A stretch of 64,000 nt of DNA from NCBI GenBank assembly GCA_041691795.1, contig JBEPTX010000003.1:62001-126000 (forward strand), in the 5' to 3' direction. The notes under the pieces are model-generated. The model was given only the letters and a program-made list of their open reading frames with translations. It was not told the DNA's origin and searched no databases. Position numbers and translations under genes: made by a program. Below are positions 52,894 through 61,661 of the stretch, one piece after another. Every line of letters starts with the position of its first letter. Position 1 is the first letter of the stretch. Source of the DNA: JBEPTX01 sp041691795. Lineage in GTDB: Bacteria > Patescibacteriota > Saccharimonadia > Saccharimonadales > Saccharimonadaceae.

Positions 52894-54318
52894 CTAGAAC
52901 TGATTCCACAAATACTGATTTGTAATTTCGTGGTGGAATATGACCTCGTTGTCCTTGACCGTCGTCCCTAGTTCCCGTGGGCTGCGATAAGCGGCGTTTT
53001 GTTTGTGTGTCACGTATTTTTCTTTGGCGGATTCACCCAAGATATCGGTGATGTAATCGCTAGCTTTGTAAATGCGAATCGCGTCATTGATATTGCCTGG
53101 CAAGAATCGTAGGCGAGCACGTTTGTCGTTTTTGTCTGGTTTTGGCGCTTTGTCTTCTAGACCCGTTTTTAGGATGCCAAAGAGTGCCAAATACGGATTC
53201 GTGTCAGGTGCAACCGAGCGAATCTCGATACGAGCCGTTTTTTCGTTGCCCAGCGGAATACGAATCATCGACCCGCGATCATTGGCCGAAACTTTGATCT
53301 GATTTGGCGCTTCGAAATTTGGATCCAGGCGACGATATGCGTTGACGCTGGAATTGATCAGAAGACATAGTTCTGGCGCGCGGTTCAGAATCTTGTCGAT
53401 GAATTCCCAACCGACTTTGCTCAGACCATCCTGGCCATTTTTGTCATAAAACAAGTTTTTGCCATTTTTGCTCAGCGAAAAGTTTGTATGCATGCCGCTG
53501 CCATTGATATTTTGTATTGGTTTTGGCATAAACGTCGCTGTCAGGCCCATGCGAGTAGCGATCTGGCGACACAGCATTTTGTACAGCTGAATCTGGTCGC
53601 AAGCCCGGACAACATGCGTATAACTAAAGTTAATCTCGAACTGCGACGGCGCGACTTCGGCGTGGTCTTTTTCGTTTTTGAACCCCATGGCCCGAATTGC
53701 ATCGGCCGTCGCATCGATAAATTGTCGCAGCTCGTCCAGCGGCAGAGAATGATAGTAGCCGCCGGTGCTGACTAATTGGAAGCCAACTTTTTTGTCAAAA
53801 TGCTGTTCCGAATCAACGCCGCCCAGCAGGAATCCTTCTACTTCTGGCGCCATAAATGCCTCCAGACCGTCCTTGGCCTTGATTGTGTCAGCATATTGCT
53901 GCAAACGACCACGAAAGTCCGATTCATACGGCGTCAGGTCGCGATTACAAATATTGGCAAATACCAGCACTTTTCCTGGCCCGAACACGTCCGATGGCAA
54001 AAATGTCGTACTGGTCCAGTCGACCGACAGACGTAGGTCTGATTCATGCAACTGACTGAAACCCTTGATCGAAGAACCGTCAAACGTCAGGTTGTTTAGC
54101 GAGTCCAGAAAGAACTTTTTGTCATAATCCAACATATGCAAACGGCCTTCAATGTCTGAAAAACAGATGGTAACGGCCTTGATGCGTTTTTCACCGTTCA
54201 GATATTTAACATGTTCAGTTTCGGCTTTTTTGGGATCGGTCATCCCTCGTGCTTTTGTGTTCATTACCTCAAGTTCATCGTAGGTGAGTTCCAAGAAATT
54301 TTTGAGTGGTGGGTTCAT
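52894..54318 (-). CDS. glnA: Glutamine synthetase (type I)
   Basis: The enzyme makes glutamine from glutamate, ammonium and ATP. The protein of about 474 aa has FDGSSIKGF, APEVEGFLL (catalytic Glu region), FMPKPIQNINGSGMHTNFSL and NDRGSMIRIP. All active-site blocks are present. The second ATG (54318) has better spacing to GGAG than the first (54324). It is directly downstream of amtB, so uptake and assimilation of ammonium are coupled. Confidence 0.95.
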   Translation of the reverse strand: MNPPLKNFLELTYDELEVMNTKARGMTDPKKAETEHVKYLNGEKRIKAVTICFSDIEGRLHMLDYDKKFFLDSLNNLTFDGSSIKGFSQLHESDLRLSVDWTSTTFLPSDVFGPGKVLVFANICNRDLTPYESDFRGRLQQYADTIKAKDGLEAFMAPEVEGFLLGGVDSEQHFDKKVGFQLVSTGGYYHSLPLDELRQFIDATADAIRAMGFKNEKDHAEVAPSQFEINFSYTHVVRACDQIQLYKMLCRQIATRMGLTATFMPKPIQNINGSGMHTNFSLSKNGKNLFYDKNGQDGLSKVGWEFIDKILNRAPELCLLINSSVNAYRRLDPNFEAPNQIKVSANDRGSMIRIPLGNEKTARIEIRSVAPDTNPYLALFGILKTGLEDKAPKPDKNDKRARLRFLPGNINDAIRIYKASDYITDILGESAKEKYVTHKQNAAYRSPRELGTTVKDNEVIFHHEITNQYLWNQF

Positions 54319-54329
54319 AGTCATATCTC

Positions 54330-55625
54330 CTATCTTCTATAGTGTCGTTTATTAAAGCTCTTTTTGACGACATTCACAACTGTGTCACCAGGCGCTGGTT
54401 CGTCAAATACATAGCCGTCTTCTTCGTGCATTGTTTTGTCCAAGCCCATCATTTCGTGTTCGGTACTGACACGAAGTCCGATTGTTTTATCGACAATTTT
54501 TAGTAGTATCCAGCTGGCAACAAAGGCAAATGCCACTGCTGCGCCAACTGCAATCGCTTGGTGACCAAGCAGTGATGCATCGCCGCCAAAGAACAGTCCA
54601 TCAGCTCCGGCAGGGTTGACCGCTTTGCTAGCCAGGAATCCGATGAGTAATGCGCCAGTAATACCACCAACTGCGTGCACACCGACAACATCGAGCGCGT
54701 CGTCGTAGCCAAATTTTGATTTCATACCAACCGCATACGCACAGACAATTCCAGCGATCAAACCGATCGCAATAGCCGCCATTGGGTTAACAAACCCAGC
54801 AGCCGGTGTAATCGCAACCAATCCTGCGATTGATCCCGAAACAGCACCAAGTGTTGTGACTTTGCGGTGACGTAGCCAGTCAACAAATGCCCAGCCTAGC
54901 ATGGCCGCACCCGCAGCAACGTTAGTTGCGACAAATGCCGATGATGCCAATCCATTGGCAGCAAGTGCGCTTCCGGCGTTAAATCCGAACCAGCCGAACC
55001 ATAGTAATCCTGCGCCCAGCATGGTAAATGGCAAGTTGTGTGGAGTGGTCAGAGCTTTGCCCGAACCGTTTCGCTTGCCAATTATCATGACCGCGGCCAG
55101 GGCAGCGACACCGGCACTAATATGCACGACGGTACCACCAGCGAAATCAAGTGCGCCCAGGTTTCGGATCCAGCCACCTGGTGCCCAAACCCAGTGGGCG
55201 AGTGGTGCGTACACCAGTAGTAGCCAGAGCGACGTAAATAGTGCATAGGCCGAGAATTTCATACGTTCGGCAAACGCCCCAGTAATCAGCGCCGGTGTAA
55301 TCGCGGCAAAAAACAGCTGGAACGCAGCAAATGCCAAGTGCGGAACCGTTGCCGCCAAGGCAGCGTTTGGCTCTTCGCCAACACCATTGAAACCAATGTA
55401 ACTCAAATCACCAATCAAGTGATTCACATCTGGCCCAAATGCCAAACTATATCCAATCAGTACCCACAGTACCGACACAATACCCAGTACAAAAAAACTT
55501 TGTAGGGCAGTGGCCAGGACGTTTTTTGCCCGTACCATTCCCGAATAAAAAAACGCCAGACCTGGGATCATCAACATGACCAGTCCGGCGGAAATGAGTA
55601 CAAATGCTGTATCTCCCGAATTCAT
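54330..55625 (-). CDS. amt: Ammonium transporter, Amt family
   Basis: The 431-aa protein has eleven predicted TM helices and family motifs: FFYSGMVRAKN, WVWAPGGWIRNLGALDFAGG then TVVHISAGVAAL (pore His), FNAGSALAANGLASSAF and DALDVVGVHAVGGITGALL (second His). The C-terminal cytoplasmic tail has the conserved EHEMMGLD. No GlnK gene is seen beside it. The cluster is amt-glnA. Confidence 0.96.
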   Translation of the reverse strand: MNSGDTAFVLISAGLVMLMIPGLAFFYSGMVRAKNVLATALQSFFVLGIVSVLWVLIGYSLAFGPDVNHLIGDLSYIGFNGVGEEPNAALAATVPHLAFAAFQLFFAAITPALITGAFAERMKFSAYALFTSLWLLLVYAPLAHWVWAPGGWIRNLGALDFAGGTVVHISAGVAALAAVMIIGKRNGSGKALTTPHNLPFTMLGAGLLWFGWFGFNAGSALAANGLASSAFVATNVAAGAAMLGWAFVDWLRHRKVTTLGAVSGSIAGLVAITPAAGFVNPMAAIAIGLIAGIVCAYAVGMKSKFGYDDALDVVGVHAVGGITGALLIGFLASKAVNPAGADGLFFGGDASLLGHQAIAVGAAVAFAFVASWILLKIVDKTIGLRVSTEHEMMGLDKTMHEEDGYVFDEPAPGDTVVNVVKKSFNKRHYRR

Positions 55626-55782
55626 AATTTTCCCTCCTACCTAATTGTTATAATATTTAGTATTAATATTGCCCTCACTAATATTAATATCTCCATAATT
55701 ACATTAAATAAATAATAAAACAATAGCTTTTTGAAAAATAAAAAAACAACCCTCTGGTGAGGATTGTCATAAAAATTCATTG

Positions 55783-55828
55783 CTGTTGCCAGCGAGGCCA
55801 GGGAAATCCCAGGCTCTCGCCAGCGCCA
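55783..55828. other. GC-rich imperfect hairpin in an AT-rich gap
   Basis: The 55626-55837 gap upstream of amt contains a diverged tandem AT repeat (CTCACTAATATTAATAT) near the promoter and an imperfect hairpin GCCAGCGAGGCCAGGG/CCCAGGCTCTCGCCAGC that may terminate the 55838 gene. Confidence 0.5.
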
Positions 55829-55837
55829 GCACCGTAG

Positions 55838-56494
55838 TTAGAACTGCTTCGAATGGACGTGCGCCTTGTCGACGTAGCCTTCGATCATCTTGAGATTGCG
55901 CCTGTGATCATCCCTGATCTTTTCGAACAACCCAACGAGGCCGTCCGAAATTTGCAGGGCAACAGGGTTGAGCTCACACCGCGGAGGCCGAAAGGACTCC
56001 TTGGGGAGGGCATAGTCATCGCCCATGATATCGTAGATCTGATCGACCGTCTCGCCAGGTGTTTTTACTACCTTTAGATGCTGCGATGTATTGATCCGCC
56101 ACCAGATAACCCAGTGACCAATTTGCGACAAGAACACGTTAATCTCGGCCTCGTCGATCGGATCTTTGGCTTTGCGATGGCAAATTTTCAGCATGAGGAC
56201 ATGGATGACTTGATCGCAGTCGTCCGTCCCGTCGCTCGTTACCACCTGCCGCAGACCTGCTCGGTACTGTGACTGGCTCAATGTGCCGTACTGCTGATCG
56301 AGGAGGGGCAAATAGCCCGTCAGATCACCGAGATGTGGCTGAAGATCCATGAAGGTCTTTTCCAATATATCGATGTCCACCCCAATCAGTCTTGCGACAC
56401 TTTTTGGCGGTCTTTGTCCGTACAAGAAATAATCGTGCAGTGCGCCGGTAATTTCGGCTGTGGTTTGATCGGAGAGCCCACCCATGCCAATCAT
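55838..56494 (-). CDS. Uncharacterised protein, 218 aa
   Basis: The soluble, helical protein has several His/Cys (LMLKICHRKAKD) but no known domain. AGAAAGGG lies just before the ATG; a second ATG at 56485 is possible. The GC content is slightly higher than the surroundings. The function is unknown. Confidence 0.62.
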   Translation of the reverse strand: MIGMGGLSDQTTAEITGALHDYFLYGQRPPKSVARLIGVDIDILEKTFMDLQPHLGDLTGYLPLLDQQYGTLSQSQYRAGLRQVVTSDGTDDCDQVIHVLMLKICHRKAKDPIDEAEINVFLSQIGHWVIWWRINTSQHLKVVKTPGETVDQIYDIMGDDYALPKESFRPPRCELNPVALQISDGLVGLFEKIRDDHRRNLKMIEGYVDKAHVHSKQF

Positions 56495-56604
56495 ACCCTT
56501 TCTAAAGGTACTCTCATTCTTCTACCCGTAGGGCTAGAAGCAACAACACGGTGCTGTCTACGGCTATTATGCCGTAACTGTTATATTATGCAAGCACAGG
56601 CGTT

Positions 56605-57168
56605 TTATTCGTTATTGTCGTCAAGGTTTACTTTGAGCGTCACATTCGATGGTGCAGCGTTCGGATCCATAGAGATTTGAGCCGCTGTCGGTGTTTGATT
56701 GCCCATCAGTACATCATCTCGCGGTTTGCTGGATACATTCATACGGACATATTCGCCCTTAGCAGATTTGAAGTGCAATTCTGTGAACGTCGCACCTGGA
56801 TATGGTTCCTCGAAATAGGTGAATCCAGCTGCTTCGATCTTGCTTTTCAGTTCAGCAGAGGTTTCTTTGACTGTTGCGTTACGGATAAAATGTTTGCTAG
56901 ACGAATAGGTACGACCCGCATCCCACGAATAGACTCGTTTGTCACCAAATACATCCGAATGGGTGAGTTTATAGTCCGCGCTTAGTTTGAAACTGTCATA
57001 AATCGCCGTAATTTTATCTTTACGCGCAGCGTCTGCGTTCATATGCAGGCAATATTGCATCCCAAATCCAGCCAAGACAACCAATACAATGATGACTGCC
57101 GTCACCCAGTATTGATGCTTTTTGAAAAATGTCAGAGATTTCTGTGTTTGTTTCGCTTTTTTCGTCAT
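56605..57168 (-). CDS. Single-TM exported-domain protein, 187 aa
   Basis: The ATG at 57168 (MTKKAKQTQKSLTF) has CATACT exactly 6 nt upstream, so the transcript is leaderless; the longer frame to 57198 is unlikely. A basic N-terminus and a TM helix (about 22-43) precede a soluble extracytoplasmic domain. No known family is recognised. It is downstream of the crp-like gene on the same strand. Confidence 0.68.
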   Translation of the reverse strand: MTKKAKQTQKSLTFFKKHQYWVTAVIIVLVVLAGFGMQYCLHMNADAARKDKITAIYDSFKLSADYKLTHSDVFGDKRVYSWDAGRTYSSSKHFIRNATVKETSAELKSKIEAAGFTYFEEPYPGATFTELHFKSAKGEYVRMNVSSKPRDDVLMGNQTPTAAQISMDPNAAPSNVTLKVNLDDNNE

Positions 57169-57227
57169 ATCAACAGTATGCCGATATGGGCGTTTCAAAG
57201 CAATAGCATAATGGCCTTAAAGTAGCA

Positions 57228-57905
57228 TTAACTAAGGGCCGCACGCAACTGCGGCAGATCAAGCACAGCAAACAAATGGTCTCGCTGTCCGACAAGTTTC
57301 TCTTGAAACAGCTGTTCCAGTGCTCGACTGGCAGTTTCGCGGGTCATATTGATCGAATCTGCAATATCCTGATGAGTAATAGGTGCATCAATCAAAATCT
57401 CGCGGCCTTCTTGCTGGCCAAATCGTTCGGCCAAATACAATAATTCCGCAATAATTCGTCCTCGCGCCGATCGGTACTCTAGTATTTGTATACGCTGGGT
57501 ATAAATGACCAGAACATTCACCGCTTGTTTCAGCACTTCCTGCGATAACCAGCTATTATTACCCATGGCCATACGTAGCCGTTCCTTGGGCGCGCGCAAC
57601 ACCGTCACATCTGTCATTGCCTCATAGTACAGCCCTGTCGTATGCGCACCATCTAGCGCCCAGGGCAGGGGAACAAACTCACCGACCGAGTGGATCAGTA
57701 ATAGATTCACATGACCAGCCTTGGATATCGAATAGGCTTTGACGAAACCTTTTTTGATCAAATAAACACCCTTGGGCTCGTCGACCCCATCAACAATCGT
57801 CTCACCAACCGCAAACTGCATCAGTAGACCATCACTAAAGTGCGCAATAATACTTTCATTATCACCCTTTGTCGTCGGCCGATTAACTGATGTATCTGTC
57901 GTCAT
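57228..57905 (-). CDS. Crp/Fnr-family transcription regulator with CRP-like recognition helix
   Basis: The 225-aa protein has an N-terminal cyclic-nucleotide-like beta roll (about residues 22-125), a dimer helix (about 126-160) and a C-terminal HTH. The recognition helix reads MTRETASRALEQL; Arg, Glu and Arg stand where E. coli CRP has R180, E181 and R185, so a TGTGA-N6-TCACA target is expected. The phosphate-binding cassette of cAMP binders is not recognisable and no FNR cysteines exist, so the effector is unknown. TATACT is 6 nt before the ATG. Confidence 0.92.
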   Translation of the reverse strand: MTTDTSVNRPTTKGDNESIIAHFSDGLLMQFAVGETIVDGVDEPKGVYLIKKGFVKAYSISKAGHVNLLLIHSVGEFVPLPWALDGAHTTGLYYEAMTDVTVLRAPKERLRMAMGNNSWLSQEVLKQAVNVLVIYTQRIQILEYRSARGRIIAELLYLAERFGQQEGREILIDAPITHQDIADSINMTRETASRALEQLFQEKLVGQRDHLFAVLDLPQLRAALS

Positions 57906-57938
57906 ACCTTTAGTATATACTCATGCAAACTTTATTCA

Positions 57939-57954
57939 TGTGATATCGCGCACA
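57939..57954 (-). promoter_or_regulatory. CRP-type operator upstream of the crp-like gene itself
   Basis: TGTGATATCGCGCACA has one mismatch to TGTGA-N6-TCACA. The minus-strand TATACT is at 57912-57917, so the site is centred at -41.5 and suggests auto-regulation. Confidence 0.55.
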
Positions 57955-58078
57955 TACACGGTCTGGTTGATAGGGTATGCTATCTACATAAAGCTAACAT
58001 TATTACGCACATCATTGAAGGGGAGGGTGTAGGAAACTGCTTAGGCTTCGTTCTACAAAGCTAACGTGAAGGATAATT

Positions 58079-58291
58079 ATGTTTAATTATATTCCGAGCA
58101 ACAAGAACAAACAGCAGAAACAGTCAAGAGTATCGTACAAAGATTACATCAATACTTCTAGCAGAATCTATAAAATACCCGGACTTTTGCCTGCCGATCT
58201 GCAGACAGAGATGAAGGGGAGCATCAGTGACATGAGACGACAGTTTAGACATACAGCCAAACGCATACGCGAACTGTACTCCGGCGTCTAG
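58079..58291 (+). CDS. Uncharacterised basic protein, 70 aa
   Basis: GAAGGA lies before the ATG. The protein is basic and has a hydrophilic N-terminus (NKNKQQKQSRVSYKDY) and a helical C-terminus (SDMRRQFRHTAKRIRELYSG). The leader contains a direct repeat AAAGCTAAC (about 57990 and 58057). Nucleic-acid binding is possible from charge only. Confidence 0.58.
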   Translation: MFNYIPSNKNKQQKQSRVSYKDYINTSSRIYKIPGLLPADLQTEMKGSISDMRRQFRHTAKRIRELYSGV

Positions 58292-58306
58292 ACAGAATAA
58301 GTATAT

Positions 58307-58336
58307 AAAAACTCCGTGCTTCCACGCGGAGTTTTT
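58307..58336 (+). terminator. Intrinsic terminator
   Basis: AAAAACTCCG/CGGAGTTTTT with a 10-nt loop. Confidence 0.88.
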
Positions 58337-58409
58337 ATGTTGCCATATATATGCACACCGACGCGAACAATAACATAATGGATGTGCTAATTGTGATATA
58401 TTGAAGTAA

Positions 58410-58634
58410 ATGTTTGATTCACACTATAGACGCTATATTCAAAGTTTTCTGCTGGTACTGCCTATGACCGGTATTGTTACGGCCGTCAACACATTTGTTG
58501 CCAAGGGGTTAGCAGCTGTCTTGACCATGGGCACGTTACAGAGGTGGGGGATTAGTTTGCTCGTTGCCTTTCCCATTGTACTTGTCATCGCGCCACTAGC
58601 GGTAAAGTTGACCGATCGGCTTGTGAAACCATAG
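58410..58634 (+). CDS. DUF2798-like two-TM protein, 74 aa
   Basis: Two TM helices carry MTGIVTAVNTFVAKG and a WGISLLVAFPIVLVIAPLAVKL segment, the DUF2798 pattern. The role is unknown. TATATT lies 7 nt before the ATG and no SD is present. Confidence 0.72.
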   Translation: MFDSHYRRYIQSFLLVLPMTGIVTAVNTFVAKGLAAVLTMGTLQRWGISLLVAFPIVLVIAPLAVKLTDRLVKP

Positions 58635-58646
58635 ACCCGTCAAAAG

Positions 58647-58922
58647 TTACTCGGTAGTCTCGTCCTGAACTCGTCTATGCGCTTCGTAACCTTCATGAAT
58701 ATTGATAGCATTCTGGGCCAGGTCAGCCGGGGACGCAGGTTGCATGTACGCCGTTGCTTCAGGAATAAGAGACCATGCGTATTCTACTACTTCTTCTGGG
58801 CTTAAGCTTGGATTCTCATAAGCAATTTGATTGATAAGCCGCTCAGCACCGACGCCAAACACTCGCTCAAGATCCCCACTCCGTTCGTCTGGTGCATCAG
58901 TATTGTTTTTATTCAACTCCAT
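58647..58922 (-). CDS. Uncharacterised small acidic protein, 91 aa
   Basis: The start at 58922 (MELNKNNTDAPDER) is preferred because TATAAT lies about 10 nt upstream on the minus strand; the frame extends to 58955. The acidic, helical protein contains ENPSLSPEEVVEYAWSLIPE. The family is unknown. Confidence 0.55.
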   Translation of the reverse strand: MELNKNNTDAPDERSGDLERVFGVGAERLINQIAYENPSLSPEEVVEYAWSLIPEATAYMQPASPADLAQNAINIHEGYEAHRRVQDETTE

Positions 58923-58955
58923 AATGTCGCTAATTATAGTGCTTTGCGTATGCAT

Positions 58956-59262
58956 TGCAAGCGTATGCTTTACGAAAGTCTCGGGTCTATTTTCCTATTT
59001 CATACTGCAACAAAGAAGAACATGTCTTATGGGTAAACAAGCAAAGAGAGACATTCTCATGTCTCTCTTCTAGAAGATTTGCACCAACAGATGTGACCTA
59101 CTAACTAAATAACTTAGTTTAAATGAACTGAACTATTGAACTTGATCGGTCACACATAATGATTATGTGCTGCATCACTTGATCTTCCTACAAAATATAT
59201 TAGCAAGTTGAATTTAACTCGTCAATACTTTTTTTGAGGTTTTTTAATGTGCTTTTTCTTGG
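58956..59262. other. Gene-poor AT-rich gap with palindromes
   Basis: No credible gene is present. It holds a hairpin AAGAGAGACAT/ATGTCTCTCTT (59044-59069), an inverted repeat AACTAA..TTAGTT (59103-59119) and a perfect CACATAAT-G-ATTATGTG palindrome (59153-59169). These could be operators or the scar of a rearrangement. Confidence 0.5.
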
Positions 59263-59367
59263 GTGGGGCTACAGTTCGTTGATATAACTTTTGATGAAAC
59301 AGACATTGAGTGCGATGTAGCTGAAATACGCAAACTCTTGGATGAAGATGAGGAGGCGTCATGTTAA
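59248..59367 (+). pseudogene. Short open frame upstream of the truncated PLD-like gene
   Basis: The frame carries FVDITFDETDIECDVAEIRK and LLDEDEEASC before its stop, which overlaps the next ATG. The acidic C-terminal half looks protein-like, but the only starts are a GTG at 59263 or upstream of the window of homology. It is probably the partner gene of the PLD-like protein, possibly 5'-damaged. Confidence 0.4.
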
Positions 59368-59624
59368 GCTTTTTCCATCGAACTAAGACTCTGGCTGGCT
59401 CTCATCTATTCAACGACCAGAGATTTTATCCAGCGTTCAAGAAAGATCTATCTCGTTGCAAACGCGAGGTAATCATCGAGAGCCCGTTTTTGACAGTGCG
59501 GCGGATAAACTCATTACTACCTGTCATGAAAAGGTTACACCAAAGGGGCGCGAGAATCATCATCAATATAACATCAGCTTCCAAACGTAAACGCGTTCAA
59601 TGTCACGCCATCGGGAACTGTTAG
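59361..59624 (+). pseudogene. Truncated phospholipase-D-like domain gene
   Basis: The first about 70 residues (HLFNDQRFYPAFKKDLSRCK, VIIESPFLTVRRI, LPVMKRLHQRGARIIINIT) look like the start of a PLD-like nuclease domain. The frame then runs into the 3' end of the dipZ gene on the other strand (59574) and stops. No HKD catalytic motif is reached. GGAGG before the ATG shows the start was functional. Confidence 0.6.
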
Positions 59625-61304
59625 TTCTAGCTGAGCTTTGTGAGAGAACTCTGGTAGCCTGATGAGCTTGTAAAGCCGAGCACCATCGAGGTGGATTCGT
59701 CCGTCTTTGTCCACATCAATGCCACCGTTATTAGTGCTAGTCACAGGTTTGCCGTCTAGTGTTAATGACACAGTCTTGTCAGAAGAGCCATTCATGACCA
59801 AATAGACTTCTCTCGCAGAAAACATGAACCGCAGTTTACTATCATCACTCTTGGCTGTTGCTTGTAGTGCACTAATCTGCCACTTTCCTCCGAGCGACCA
59901 CTGGTGTTGAGCGAGACCATCTGCTAATTTATAGTCGGCTGCTTCGTCGTCTTTGAGTTGGCTGACATTTGCGAATCGCTCCGCTCGGCTATAGCCTAAA
60001 TATGTTTCTGGCGTTTGGCCAAGTGTAACCGAGGCATTTCCGTTATCTTTATTGATAGATGCACCGACAGTTTTACCGGTTTCTTTAAGGAGCGTTTGAA
60101 TAGCCTCTTCAGTCTTATTATATTCGCCCTCACCAAAGTGCGTGTAGCGAACCTGGCCATCTTTGTCGATCAGATATTTCGCAGGCCAGAATCGATTATT
60201 ATAGGCATTCCAGGTTGCAAAATCGTTATCGAGTGCCACGGGGTAGCGAATACCAGCTTCTTTGACACCTTTACGCACGTTTTCAGGCACTTTTTCGAAT
60301 GCGAATTCTGGTGCATGTACCCCAATGATGACGAACCCATCTTTTTCATATTTATCGTACCAGCTATTCAGATATGGCTGCGTCCGCTGGCAATTGATAC
60401 ACGAATATGTCCAAAAATCTATCAGGACAACTTTGCCTCTAAGGCTTGCGAGGCTTGTAGGTTGAGTGTTAATCCAGTTGGATATGCCTGTTAGTTCCGG
60501 CGCTGGATAGGGTTGGACATTGAATGTTGTTTTAGCCGTGCTTATCGATGAAGCTCCACCTAGCGGCGATGCGCCCGGGACAAGACTCTGTTCAATATTC
60601 GTGACATCAAACGGCAGGTACGGTGCGACCAATGTTTGAAATTTTTTGTCATAGCCGGTAATTATCATCAGACCGACAATTACTAGGATGACAGCGAGTA
60701 CTTTGTGAAAAGTACCGTTTGGATTCACTGCCCATCCGATTTTAGTGGTTAGTTTTCGCCCGACTAAGGCAATCACGAGGAGCGCCAAACCAAGTCCGAG
60801 TGCGTAGGCAATCATATAGATGAAACCGAGTCCAAGATTGACTGGTAGGACCGTTGCAAGTACGAGCGCATAGACTGGGCTACAGCTCGAAAAAACCGGT
60901 CCAAGTGCCGCACCGGTCAAAATCGCACCGGCGATTCCCGAGTGTTTAGTGGCATTGCCGAGCAATCTATTTGAGCTCTGTTCAAATCCTAGCCAAACGC
61001 TAATCTGTATCCATAAATTTGGGAAAAACATATTGATGCCAAGCAAAATCACTATTCCACCAGAAATATATAGCCACACGCTTGGGTCGATACCGATGAG
61101 TGCGGTCGAAACTTTTAATAGCAGTGTGAACAGTAGTACTGATATGGCCAGGCTCAGCGCAATAATGTATGGTTTGAGCCGGTTTTGTTTTTTATTCGTC
61201 CCAGGTACAATCGAGCTACCGACAATCACTGGCAGCAGCGGCAAAATGCACGGTGCCAGTGACGTCAGAACTCCTGCTAAAAATGAAGCGATTAGTAACA
61301 GCAT
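59574..61304 (-). CDS. DipZ-like fusion: CcdA/DsbD membrane domain plus thioredoxin-like domain, 576 aa
   Basis: Residues 1-230 form the CcdA/DsbD-type membrane unit with its two cysteines in LAPCILPLLP and FSSCSPVYAL. Residues about 260-410 form a TlpA-like thioredoxin domain with active site CINC (FWTYSCINCQRT). The C-terminal about 150 residues match the DipZ carbohydrate-module-like end (VYLVMNGSSDKTVSLTLDG). It moves reducing power across the membrane to exported proteins. It is preceded by the 61314 anchor gene and probably co-transcribed with it. Confidence 0.9.
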   Translation of the reverse strand: MLLLIASFLAGVLTSLAPCILPLLPVIVGSSIVPGTNKKQNRLKPYIIALSLAISVLLFTLLLKVSTALIGIDPSVWLYISGGIVILLGINMFFPNLWIQISVWLGFEQSSNRLLGNATKHSGIAGAILTGAALGPVFSSCSPVYALVLATVLPVNLGLGFIYMIAYALGLGLALLVIALVGRKLTTKIGWAVNPNGTFHKVLAVILVIVGLMIITGYDKKFQTLVAPYLPFDVTNIEQSLVPGASPLGGASSISTAKTTFNVQPYPAPELTGISNWINTQPTSLASLRGKVVLIDFWTYSCINCQRTQPYLNSWYDKYEKDGFVIIGVHAPEFAFEKVPENVRKGVKEAGIRYPVALDNDFATWNAYNNRFWPAKYLIDKDGQVRYTHFGEGEYNKTEEAIQTLLKETGKTVGASINKDNGNASVTLGQTPETYLGYSRAERFANVSQLKDDEAADYKLADGLAQHQWSLGGKWQISALQATAKSDDSKLRFMFSAREVYLVMNGSSDKTVSLTLDGKPVTSTNNGGIDVDKDGRIHLDGARLYKLIRLPEFSHKAQLELTVPDGVTLNAFTFGS

Positions 61305-61313
61305 CGTCGTGGC

Positions 61314-61595
61314 CTAATGTGTCATACTATCGCCGGTCGACTTTTCCATAGCGCCGTCGGTTTTTTCCATGCTTGCATCTGCTTTTGCCGATTCTTCTGC
61401 TTTCATGGCATCGGCTTCTTTTTGCTTCGCCATTGCTGCATCCTCATCCTTTTTCATCATGGCTGCATCGTCAGCTTTTTTCTGTTCCATTGCCGTGTTA
61501 TCGCTATTTTGTTTTTGAACCACGGCGTATGCAACACCTCCACCGATGACAATAACGGCGATAATAATTGCTGCAATAATTGTTTTCTTGTTCAT
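61314..61595 (-). CDS. Membrane-anchored Lys/Ala/Met-rich protein, 93 aa
   Basis: One TM helix (about residues 5-26) precedes a hydrophilic repeat-like region of KKADDAAMMKKDEDAAMAKQ type. A Met-rich acidic, exported tail could bind copper or other metals; this is inferred from composition. The stop is 10 nt from the dipZ start. AGAGGG precedes the ATG. Confidence 0.65.
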   Translation of the reverse strand: MNKKTIIAAIIIAVIVIGGGVAYAVVQKQNSDNTAMEQKKADDAAMMKKDEDAAMAKQKEADAMKAEESAKADASMEKTDGAMEKSTGDSMTH

Positions 61596-61661
61596 AGTGT
61601 CTACCCTCTTAGTTGTTATACTTTGAGTGTACGACGCTAAAATGCGTATGTCAAGTTGACT

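Noticed and set aside
58396..58412. TGTGATATATTGAAG upstream of the DUF2798 gene as a CRP-type site
   Set aside because: Only the left half-site matches; the right half is absent.
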